NCBI GenBank assembly: GCA_012845835.1
Contig: JABAKD010000005.1
Location: forward strand, 6,948,655 to 7,012,654
Direction of reading: 5' to 3'
Source of the DNA: Undaria pinnatifida
Taxonomy: Eukaryota > Sar > Phaeophyceae > Laminariales > Alariaceae
DNA length: 64,000 bases
The translations under genes and the position numbers were made by a program. Within the stretch, counting starts at the first letter, position 1. Every line of letters begins with the position of its first letter. Below, in pieces: positions 14,701 to 23,100 of this stretch. Under the pieces are notes generated by a model. The model did no database searches and was not told the origin of the DNA. It was given only the letters and a program-made list of their open reading frames with translations.

Positions 14701-15182
14701 AGTACGCCGAGTACTTGGACGATGCGGATGAGGCATCGGGGGACAGCATCAAGATGATGCGAGAGGCCATGGCACACACGCAGGTGCGTCAATTGTGCGA
14801 ACCAATCTCAATCGTGTCATTCAGTCGTGGCGCACGTGGGGGCGATGGACGCTCATGGGGTCGTACCCAGTTTGTTTTATCAAAAATTGGTATTCAATGT
14901 CGTACTTCGTACATTCTATCTAGTACCCCTAAACCCTAAATGCCCCCGTTTTGACCGAATGGATCTACACCGGACTTGCTCTGTCACCCACCCCCCCTGC
15001 CTTCGCCCCCCCCCCCCCCCCCCCCCCTCCCTCCGTGTCTCCTGCAGTCGATAATTGACCTTTTGTTGAGCAGTGGAGCGGACGCGACCCTGAAGGACAA
15101 GGAGGGACGCATGGCAAAAGACTTCGACTATCAGCCACCAGCGGCGGATGGGGAAGATGACGGAACCAAAGCGGAGCTTTAG
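152..15182 (+). CDS. Ankyrin-repeat protein, 5' partial (11 exons)
   Basis: Exons read directly, all with AG/GT borders and matching phases: 152-353, 2459-2640, 3455-3742, 8031-8216, 9183-9371, 10188-10310, 10892-11092, 11422-11484, 11910-12053, 14682-14783, 15048-15182 (stop TAG). Together they give 1815 nt, 604 residues plus stop. The product is a run of ankyrin repeats: cores such as [71 protein letters not shown] and [17 protein letters not shown], with LLxAGAD-type second helices. The last exon ends in an acidic tail ([11 protein letters not shown]). Ankyrin repeats bind proteins; no catalytic domain is visible, so the partner and location are unknown. Exon 5 could start three bases earlier. 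The 5' end lies outside the window. Introns reach 4.3 kb and carry decayed duplicates of exon edges. Confidence 0.88.
838..1998 (+). repeat. Duplicated intron repeats (two families, two copies each)
   Basis: A ~220-bp unit occurs at about 930-1150 and 1775-1995, sharing GACGCAGTGACTGC-like starts, CTCGGCACC, CCATGACG and AACGTTTACTA.GGCTGATCCCGC. A fragment of the same start lies at 850-885. Between them a second ~150-bp pair (about 1221-1370 and 1395-1545) shares GGTCYGACYGCTCT and TTTGGCATGG-type blocks. All lie in ankyrin intron 1. Confidence 0.7.
3016..3454 (+). repeat. Two decayed copies of ankyrin exon 3 start
   Basis: At 3016 and 3261, each after a CAG, sequence resembling the start of exon 3 (3455) recurs: a Lys/Leu-rich start, then GVSALTYA or GVSALMYA, each decaying after about 75 bases. 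The copies are separated by CCAAT/CCCTAA-rich simple sequence. They are read as tandem duplicates of the intron-exon border; the third copy is the working exon because it alone continues into full ankyrin repeats. Confidence 0.8.
4000..4330 (+). repeat. CAG/AGCAGC-rich interrupted trinucleotide tract
   Basis: Dense AGCAGCAGC and CAGCAGTA words broken by other sequence, inside ankyrin intron 3. No conserved protein is encoded. Confidence 0.6.
4955..5455 (+). repeat. CCCA / CCCAA short satellite
   Basis: ACCCACCCACGCATCC-type tetramers at 4955-5030, then CCCAA pentamers, uninterrupted for about 13 units near 5300-5370. The sequence is telomere-like in composition but lies inside an intron. A similar CCAAT/CCCTAA tract lies at 3135-3450. 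Confidence 0.8.
5861..7160 (+). repeat. Three dispersed copies of a ~270-bp repeat
   Basis: Copies at about 5861-6130, 6543-6822 and 6892-7155 each start GATGAG.TATACAATCC, then CTGAAAA.AGC, run through a G-rich middle, GGTTTCRTCG and GCCAAAA, and end GAAACGGACAAACT...TTTTTCTGAGGCAA. The ends are better conserved than the middle. No coding potential or terminal inverted repeat was found. They lie in ankyrin intron 3. Confidence 0.8.
6342..6509. mobile_element. 168-bp non-autonomous terminal-inverted-repeat element
   Basis: The left end GGTCCCCTTATAAGGCGGT is matched, inverted, at the right end by ACCGCCTTAT..GGGGACC, with GACCGCCTT blocks repeated inside. It sits between two copies of the 270-bp repeat in ankyrin intron 3. 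No coding capacity, so any movement would need a transposase from elsewhere. The family is not identified. Confidence 0.7.
7590..7745 (+). repeat. Dispersed repeat, copy 1 (partner at 27935-28080)
   Basis: Shares with 27935-28080 the blocks TCATATTTGCAA, GTGTG.TACTC, CGATCGC, a GTGTGT run and ACTCCCCTKGGRRSTAA followed by an ACCAGGG/GCCAGGG block. The CATTCCCCTGGRA..CTAAC end recurs at 52898 and 53144. Non-coding and unclassified. Confidence 0.6.
8750..8853 (-). mobile_element. Short poly(A) retroposon, copy 1
   Basis: On the minus strand it reads TCGACACACGACGCGTATG ... GTGAGCTAAAGCTTTATTTTT, then CCCCATCCGCCGGAGG and a run of about 28 A. Full-length copies recur at 27544-27636 and 61507-61612, with a truncated one at 55341-55385. 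The A tail and 5' truncation indicate reverse transcription. It lies in ankyrin intron 4. Confidence 0.8.
8969..9007 (+). repeat. Decayed copy of ankyrin exon 5 start
   Basis: A GAGCAG followed by CTGGCGCAGACGGCGGAGG repeats the acceptor and first ~35 bases of exon 5 (9183), about 210 bases upstream, then loses similarity. Confidence 0.75.
9425..9917 (+). repeat. Three decayed copies of ankyrin exon 5 end
   Basis: Segments ending at about 9495, 9672 and 9917 repeat the last ~60 bases of exon 5 (GGGGCGGAYGT..., GGGTTCACCCCCCTCCTCAA, then GT), including a donor-like border. They carry frameshifts or stops (for example GATTAGGAA in the second), so they are not read as coding exons. Confidence 0.8.
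10450..10502 (+). repeat. Decayed copy of ankyrin exon 6 end
   Basis: AAGGGAAGGAGCACAACTTG and ATCTTCGACAGCGTCA, ending AACGAG|GT, duplicate the 3' end and donor of exon 6 (10188-10310) with small insertions that break the frame. Confidence 0.8.
12478..12582 (+). repeat. GTT-tract-linked dispersed repeat, copy 1
   Basis: A (GTT)n run is followed by TCACATTAACTCGGATAATG and CACAGGACAGGCTCC, then GCACTCTGG. Copies occur at 30795-30875 (+) and 39587-39675 (-). It lies in ankyrin intron 9. Confidence 0.75.
13141..13256 (+). repeat. (GGAAA)n microsatellite
   Basis: About 22 near-perfect GGAAA pentamers with one four-base slip, in ankyrin intron 9. A C-rich run follows at 13469-13488. Confidence 0.95.
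13555..14465 (-). pseudogene. LINE remnant: endonuclease end to reverse-transcriptase start
   Basis: Read on the minus strand, three pieces lie in LINE order but in different frames. First is the end of an AP-type endonuclease ([12 protein letters not shown], 14390-14330). Then comes the linker before the polymerase ([20 protein letters not shown], 13870-13810). Last is the start of reverse transcriptase ([20 protein letters not shown] then DILPEEQSG, near 13645-13556). Frame changes and loss of the catalytic polymerase core show it is dead. It lies antisense in ankyrin intron 9. The LINE clade cannot be decided from this fragment. Confidence 0.82.
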
Positions 15183-15289
15183 AACTGCACATTGCTCTGT
15201 GCCGGGTCGTTTTCCTCCCGCCGCATCGTCGTACTTCGTATCGTATCAATTCGTTCCGTACCGTACCGATTCTGGATCAAGCCGGTTTT

Positions 15290-15500
15290 TTATCGGCTTG
15301 GGTCAGTTTGGATACGATCTATTGGGATCGGTTTGGATCGGGTTGGATAGGTTTAGATCGGATCTGTTCGGGTCGGGTTGGATCTGATCGGATCGGATTG
15401 GATCTTATCTGATCAATCCGGTCTGGATCCGATCGGTTTGGTGTGGACCTGATCGGATCGATTTTGATCGGATCGGATCAGATCAAACCGATCTTATTCA
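15290..15500 (+). repeat. GATCGGAT-rich degenerate repeat
   Basis: Overlapping GGATCGGATTGGATC and GATCTGATCGGATC words, rich in GATC palindromes, just after the ankyrin gene stop. No clear single period. Confidence 0.8.
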
Positions 15501-16495
15501 GATTTTCCGGGCTCATCCGGATGCGGTCCGGGATTGTTTCAACCGACAGGCCCGTGCCGTTGTCGCGTTCGTTTCTGCTCGTTCTGTTTCTTGCCGTTTT
15601 GTCTCTTTTGCCATCGGATGTTTTTCTTTGATTTGCCGCTTCCTCGTCGCTTGTGCTGCTGTTGTCAATTCAAGGCTTCAGCAGTTGAGCATTATTTTAT
15701 CTGGTATCAGTAATTGCTCTGCTGGCTGACTGCAAAACATAATTGGGTATAATATATAATTTTTCATGAGGCGCTTAATCGTACCCGGTACGTTCTCGAG
15801 GGTACTTTTTTTTTCGCGTCACCCCTTTTCTTGCGCTGTGGTACAACCCTCCTTCATATACAGAATGCGGGAGCCGCACGTTTTTCTTTTTCTTCTTGTT
15901 GTTGGCTACCAGTTTACGAAACCTTCCGAGGTTTAACTACCCTTTTTGCGGTTATGAGCCCTTCCCACATGAGATTTGTGTAGGGTAGGGTGGGGGGAAA
16001 TTTTGACCCGTGAAAACCGTGCTCTTGCTCTGGCTCCCACCCCCCACCCCCCCACCCCCTCCGGAGAGAACGGTGGGGTCTCTGTCGACGTAGTGGGGAT
16101 ACTTCTGATGGAAATCGCGGGGGTATTGGTGATGGAAGTTTATAAATTACAGCAGGGGTACTGCTGATAGAATTACAATTGGCGGTTGAGCAATTCGCCG
16201 CGAAGGAATGAAGGACAGCAACAGTTCGTAAGTTCGTAAGAGTATATATAGTATAGCAAGTCCCTTGAGTTGGGATGCAATTTGCCAATGAGTCCTTTTT
16301 CCTGGAGTTGTGGAGTGAGTGCACTGGAAGCGATGCCGATGCGTTGATGGACATCCCCTTTCGCGACTGCGACACGGTGATGGTGGAATCGATCACCCAC
16401 CGTGCCGTCGGCTCGGCCGAGGGCGGCTTAACGGTCGACAGCAAGAGCCTGCTAGGAACGTTCTTTGAATCATTCTTTGTTTTTTATTAAATTTC

Positions 16496-16672
16496 TTGGA
16501 ATGTTCTTCGAAATGTTCTGCGAAACATTCTATGGAATTTTCGTCGAAACGTCCCGTGAAGAAGTCTTTGAAACTCTTTTAATTTATTGGAATCGTTCTT
16601 CCAATTGTTCTGCGAAACATTCTATGAAATTTTCGTTGAAACGTCCTTTGAAGGAGTCTTTGAAACGTGCTC
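16496..16672 (+). repeat. ~115-bp tandem duplication
   Basis: The blocks TTCTGCGAAACATTCTATG, AATTTTCGTYGAAACGTCC and GARGTCTTTGAAAC occur twice, about 112 bases apart. Confidence 0.85.
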
Positions 16673-18224
16673 TCTTAGACACGATTTTGAGGTATATCAT
16701 GGTACTCTGGTTTTATGACACTTTTGTCCCTGACTTGTCAAACCCACCTGTAGGTATTTTTTTCCCCGCCATTTCGCCTACACTTCTTAAAGTGTATTTT
16801 CAATATATGTTGGGAAGGATGATCAATGCCTTTACCGGGGAAACTTATAACTTGAAGATGCAAATGGTAGCGGAATCTTGGAGGTATTACAGTATTCTTC
16901 ACCGAAGACGTTGTAATCTAATTAATCGACTCATTTAACGGAATTAATACTTTTTGCTTCAATTGTTTGCTTATAACCGCTTTCGTTCATTCTCGTAGCG
17001 GGGAACCCTCTCGATTTTTCTCGGGATTCTCGGTCTAGTTCATCCTGCAACGCAAAAAAAACGTCAACTTCATTGGGCATTGTTCATCGAGCTACGGACC
17101 CTAACGAAGTTTCAGCTGGTTTGCCTCCGTCGGCTGTGCTGATGTTGGCAGCATCAACATTCGCGGGTTATGTCCAAACGCGTTTAGTTGCAAGGCTAAC
17201 CTGCGACAGTACATCAACACGTACGTCGGCGGACTGCGAGATACAGCACCTCTCACAGGGCTCCACGGACACGCCAGGCGGCGTTTGCGACACTCTGGGT
17301 ATTCCCGACGAGATCTCTGGATTTCTAGACGGAGTTTCTTTTTCCAAATGCGTGTTTTCGTTCTCTTCTGCAAATAATGTCTCGTTTGCTGGCTTTTTCT
17401 CGTTTTCATACCCAGCAAGTGTCCTGTGGATTTGCGTTGCCTACTCCATGATCTCTTTTGTGTATGAACGATATAGACTTATGTCTTTTCGACTAGACTA
17501 CGAGGGCTTTTATCTCTCTAGGTTGAATAATCGGCAGGGACGCTGGATGTCGATGGGCAGACAGAACGGTTCATGTTGAACACACACATGATAGATTCAT
17601 CCATGACGGAGAACGTTCGTCAACCGGATAGTCCTTTAGGCCAACTTGGCTAGTTGTGTTGAGATATCCTGCGCGACTACTATAAGTACATGAATACATA
17701 CAGCAGTAAGTAGTGCTTTGTTTTATATTTTCCCTTGTTACGCTTTTTGCAAGATAACAACTCCACTTCTTTCGTCCACCACAACAACAAAAAACTAAGG
17801 AAGGACGAGCATGGTGACCAAACTAGTCTGCGTGCGATTCAGGCAATCGTTCATTCATCCACATCGAGCGGTGAGCGGCCAGGTCAGTCACCCGATCTAC
17901 CTCCAGCAAACCTTTGGGGGGATGGAGAGGGGCGGGTCGGCGGGACTGCACAGATGGAAGCGAGATACCGCGGTGAACAGGGGCTCGAAACGCGAGACGA
18001 AAAGGTCATCAGTATTGTAGTGCGTGGCATGCGGCAGCTATCATATTGGTTACTGGTATTGAATAGTAAGCTCTTGGGGAGCCAGGTGTAGTCTAATAAT
18101 ACGAGTAGCGAACTAAAAAAACGTTTGGTAGTATCTCTTACGAAAAGCGTGCAACAGTTCAAGCATCATCCCGCAGCATGCGCGCCGTACAACGCCTGAT
18201 GTTGCACTTTGTACACACACTTTA

Positions 18225-18420
18225 TCCCAGCAGCCCAGGCTTTTTCGTGTGGCCTAAGCTGTAGCCATTGTACGCGTTCGACATGGTTTCCCCCTGGAGT
18301 CTCAAAAAGGGGTTAATAACGACCGGCCACGAAACCTGAAATGCCATAATGTACAAAAGAGCTGTTATTAGCACAGTGCAAGCATGGAGGACTCGATACC
18401 GTCGTTGCCACAACAGCACC
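18225..18420 (+). repeat. Dispersed repeat, copy 1 (partner near 63295-63480)
   Basis: TTATCCCAGCAGCCCAGGCT, TTCGTGTGGC and CGACATG are matched by TTACCCCAGCAACCCGGGCT, TTCGCGTGGC and CGACATG at 63309-63372. Non-coding and unclassified. Confidence 0.55.
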
Positions 18421-19626
18421 TTTCGGCGTCACGGACCCATCTGTCACGATCGGCTGCAGTAGCCTAACCGCTTAGAGGCATTGGCGTTTTGATACATTGG
18501 CCTGTTGAACTCACTGGTCTTACCGTTGTGTTCAACAACCGAGGTAAAACTAGACAGGCCACAGATAAATTTCAAAGTGGACGGATCGAATCGGCGCTCA
18601 TTTACATATAGTCTAGTCTATGCATTCACGGCGGATAGATCCCTGATCTATTAAGCTGCAATCATACCGTGTACAACATGTTATCGGGTGAGAGCCAAAC
18701 GATCTGAAGGATCTAGCACACATTTCTTGAGTTAGATCTGCACTAGACAGATCCTGCGTGTCATGCAACGTCATGACAACAGATTTAGGCTAGAGCCTAG
18801 AGTATCTGGATCGTCATCTGTCCGATGTGTGGAGTTTTTTGCTATCTTTATTGTACTCGTCCGACGGAGCATGAGTTTACAAAAGAAAATGCAGGATCAT
18901 CGTACAGAACATATAACATGAAGTACATACAGCAGTTTATGGTCGTCAGGGGACATCCTTGGTACATCTCCGGGCTTCGCGTTTCATTTGTTATCAGGCG
19001 ACGGTCCCTGACATCGACTGAATGAGGCAGCCGCGACAACCCGGGTTGCGTGAGGACTATCGGGTGCTTCTATCTTCGGGTCCGGTGTTGGTGGAGGTTA
19101 GCGTGATCGGCTCTTCAGGTGAAGCTCTTCGTGGGTACTTGGTCTTCTGAGCGGAGTGGGTTGCCAGAGATGTCGCTGATCAGACGGATCGCTGTGTGCG
19201 ATGTTCCGCAGAAGGCACAGCAATCCGTTATACCCTGGAAGATCCATGTACAAGTATCCATCCACCAACAAAACCCGGGGATGCACCCAGCATAGACTTA
19301 CACAGTAGGATTACACGACACGTACCTGGTACCAAATATGTCATGTACTTCGAAGTATTAACCCTTTTGGGGTCAGCGTATACAAACCGCAAACGGCGAG
19401 TGCGATATTCCCAATCAGCTAGGAACAGCGTGCAGCAAGTACGGGCATCACCGTGGTAAGCACATGCACTTCATTTAGTGCACCTCCGTGCAGTGCGGTT
19501 CAGACGCCCTCCCCTGTCCCGGCAGCAAGCGGCTGAGCTTCGTGTGCCGATGCTGTAATCGTCCTACATTTTCGACATTTTTCCCTCCGAAGCCTCATCA
19601 TATAGTCTATACGAATAGTCTATATA

Positions 19627-19964
19627 TATTTCCCATCTCTTTTATTATTCTCGCACTACTCTGACGCTCCCTCCCAGTAGTAACTCAGATCCGGGGTCAA
19701 ACAGCGGGCCATTCTCCCCCCTCCTCACTACGGTGCGCGCCTTCGTTTTTATTGCAAGGATAATTCAGCATTTTTTTCCCTCGTCGACTCGCGTCGAATT
19801 GTGCCTGCCCACGCTGCTATATATAGGCGCTCTCAACAGTTGATTGATCCCTTCCTTTTTTTTGCATTTTTGCATAAAAAAAACAAGTCTCACCACGGTG
19901 GGAATCGAACTCAAGGACCAACGCTAACAGCATTCCAGGGTAACCACTAGACTGCCGGGGCGAC
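19627..19964 (-). mobile_element. tRNA-derived SINE, family A copy 1
   Basis: On the minus strand the head has an A-box (GGCAGTCTAGTGG) and B-box (GAGTTCGATTCCC) in tRNA spacing. The body then matches 31014-31350 almost throughout: GAGAGCGCCTA, CAGCGTGGG, CACAATTCGACGCG, AATAAAAACGAAGGC, TTTGACCCCGGATCTGAGTT and AGTGCGAG.ATAATAAA. The acceptor stem does not pair, so it is not a tRNA gene. Mobilisation by a LINE is inferred from the class. Confidence 0.82.
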
Positions 19965-20142
19965 ATGGATTAATATATTCATATAAATAGTACCTGCTAC
20001 CTTGGCAAGCAACAGGTGTGTTCAACACTAAGGATGAACTTATCGGGACTTCTTACTTCCCTCTAAATTTCAGCCTACCATTCTCAGCGTTCAGTTTTTT
20101 AGTAGGCGCCCTAAACTGTACGGCAATACACAAACACATACA

Positions 20143-23100
20143 CTATCGGTCAAAGATAGCAAACGTTTCGATGTGGTCCGACCCCGGAAACAAGACGAAT
20201 CCTTCGCTGTGGCGAAGCGTCCAGCCCGCGCCTATCAGGCTCATTGCGTCTCGCTTCAGGGCGTCGAAGCCGCAGCTAACGTACACAACGCGTCTCAATG
20301 CCGCGGTGTTTATGTCATCCGGGTCTGTGAGAGCGTCAATCACTCCGGTGTCCAGACCCTGAATAAAAAATGGCGTGCGTCGTGCGTCAATCGGCACGAA
20401 AGCAGCGGAGAGAAGGGGGGGGGGGGCTGGGGTCAACAAGAGATATGCATCTCTTATGCAGACCGGGGGTAAAGAGAAGATACTAAACTATTCAATAGTA
20501 TCGTACAAAACGTGTGTCAGAGGCCTCTTGGACGGTTCTACTGTTTCAACAGCTTGGTAGAGCTTGCTTGACAAGGGGTTGGCCCCGCAGAAAGTTGACG
20601 AGTTTGGGTGCTTCGAGCCCTAATTAAAAGATTGTGGCCGATAAAAGCAACTACAACCAACCCATGGGGCTATTATTGATCGGTCAGCGCTGACTAGTCA
20701 TCAGAAATACCAATGGTAGGTTCCATCTAACGAATAGTTTGGCTTACCTTTCTTGGGGGGTCAACAATAAGCACCTCGCACCCCGCCGACTCGCCGTCTT
20801 CCATCGCGTCCTCGGCGCTCATAGCTTCGAAGGACACCCTCGACTGCAGCTTAGGCGGTAACGACCTCCTGTAAAACAAAAACAAATCGGTTCGACGCAG
20901 CCAGAGTTGTAGCAGCACGAAAAGTAGAGCTGTAAGTTGGCCGGATTTGCGGCTACTTATTAGTTAGCTGGCGAAGAAAGCCAACCAACTAGTTTTTGCC
21001 GTTCTTGATGGAAAACACGTTGCCAGCCGCACACGCACCGGTCAAACACAAAACCGCAGAAAGTTCGGAAATTGCGGACGCAACAAATTGTAGATATGGT
21101 ACATATGTAGGCGACTTACAGTGAGCTATGGTACAGATGTGGGCGACTTAGAGTAAGCCAACTCAACTCCCCAGCGAAAAGGCCATCGCTACACACACCG
21201 TATCACACCCGCTGAAAAGCACATTACAAAAACAATACGACGACCAGCTCAAAGCATTACCAAATTTCCATATGCTATTCATAGCAAGACGATATACAGC
21301 AGACTCTAAAAAGGCATGGGATTGCAAGTACATGGGATTGCAAATGCCTGGGATTGCAAATACATTGGGTAACCCCGGCAAATAGAGGGTGCTGTTGCCA
21401 AGAGAACACCGTCTGCCCGTGATGCGGCACGTACTAACAACACATCAACATAAAACTCCTGCTGTTCTCCCTCAACCCCTCAAACCACGCAAACAGTAAC
21501 AAAATGCAGGTCCCCGAATCACGCCCGTTCACTAATTACCTTGATCGCTCGAAGCTGCGCGGATTGAACGAATTGACATCGGAGCAGCGCACGAAGGCAG
21601 CCTTGGAAGCGCAGCTCAGTCCCAGTATCCCAACTCCGGCGTACAGCTCGCACACACCCGAGCCTTCGGGGACCCAGTCCACTACCGCTTCCACTATGCG
21701 CTCGAAGTGGTCCAGATTAGCTTGCCGGAACAGAGGCGGGCTGAAAAAAACGCGGAAGCAACAGGGAGTAGAGAGATGGCGTAAGAGGCCGATGGAGGGG
21801 AGATATAGAGGGGGGGGGGGGCGAGAGAGAGAAGACGCAGGGAGGCGAAAACAGAGAGAGTGGGTTAAGCGGTGTCGCGACGGTTCTTCAGAAATGGATA
21901 AATAAGCTCGATTGTTGCATAAGACATGACAACGCCATTATAAAAAACTGGTGTGGGTGTAGGACACACCCTGCCTAACATAAGAATTAGACTTTGGCCC
22001 AAAAACAACAATTTTTGAACGTGGTGTCACGTGCTGTGTGTCACGTTCAACACCGTCACCGAGAATTGAACCAAAGAACCAACCCCCTGTTTTTAGGGAG
22101 CAAGATCTTGACCCTGTTAGAACGGTATATTCTCCCCACACCGCTTCCAAGCAGATTGTCCCGAAAAACGTGGCTATAGCTCTAAAGGGGTTAACCAAGC
22201 ATCAACTCCTTCCTCGAGGTAACCCAGATAAGCCAGCCCTCCACACGGCCACCAGAACACACATCGCGCAACAGTATAGTGCCCGGTCGCCCCGATGGCG
22301 TATCAGGTTATCCTCGAGCCTGGTATATGTCAGTTTCGTATGTTCGAGTCCCTCCGAGTGCATACTCGTATATATTCGTCGGGACTTTTTCTTGTGCACA
22401 AATTGACTTGCGGAAAGCGCGAGAGCGTGAGTTAGAAACACTCGATGAAAAATCGACGAGCAGTGGGATTGCTGAACCCTATGCGCGATAAAAGCTGAAG
22501 GCAAGAACCGGGAGAAAGAAGGAACGACACCTGTGACCACGGCTTGTCCAGAAGCTGGAAAGTAGAAGCAAGAAAATAAAAAAACAGTCATGCGTGTTCT
22601 CTTCACAAGCCGTTTTTTCTACCCAAAGACATCAACACGCACAGTTTTTCTGATTCTGCACCCTAGAGACACGCTGGTGACACCAGCCCGGGCGTACATG
22701 TAAGACCGTTTGGTACGTCCATAGTGGTATGATCCAGTTTTTTTAGGACAGACTGTGAGACACATGTCCTGTACCAGGCATGATGTTATACCTGAAGAAG
22801 AATGGGATATTGTCCGACCCAATGACCTCCTTCAAATACTCCGGCCCTGAGCAGCGGTGCCAGCTGTGGGGGTCTCGACTGAATATGGCGTTTCCCGGCC
22901 CAGTTCTATTGCCGAAACGACCGCGACCAATCACACAGACAAGCGAACGGACAGGTAAGCAGACAGGCAAGCAGGCAGACATGCAAAGATTAAGCGCGTA
23001 AGCAAAACGGTTGAAACTGAGGGGGGCGTAGGTGTGTGGCTCGTGTGAGCTGAGGGCATTTCGATTGAATTAGGCGTTTCCCGGCCCAGTTCTAGTGCTG

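Larger units (their letters stand above)
15183..19626. other. Intergenic, no recognised gene
   Basis: Holds GATCGGAT-rich sequence (15290-15500), a tandem repeat (16496-16672) and a dispersed repeat shared with 63295-63480. The stretch 16275-16490 reads open through 71 codons with ordinary-looking composition but no recognisable domain; 17073-17579 is also open, without recognisable domains. Neither is called as a gene. Confidence 0.6.

Noticed and set aside
19890-19964. tRNA gene on the minus strand
   Set aside because: Same reason: it is the head of a ~340-bp SINE and lacks a matching 3' acceptor strand.
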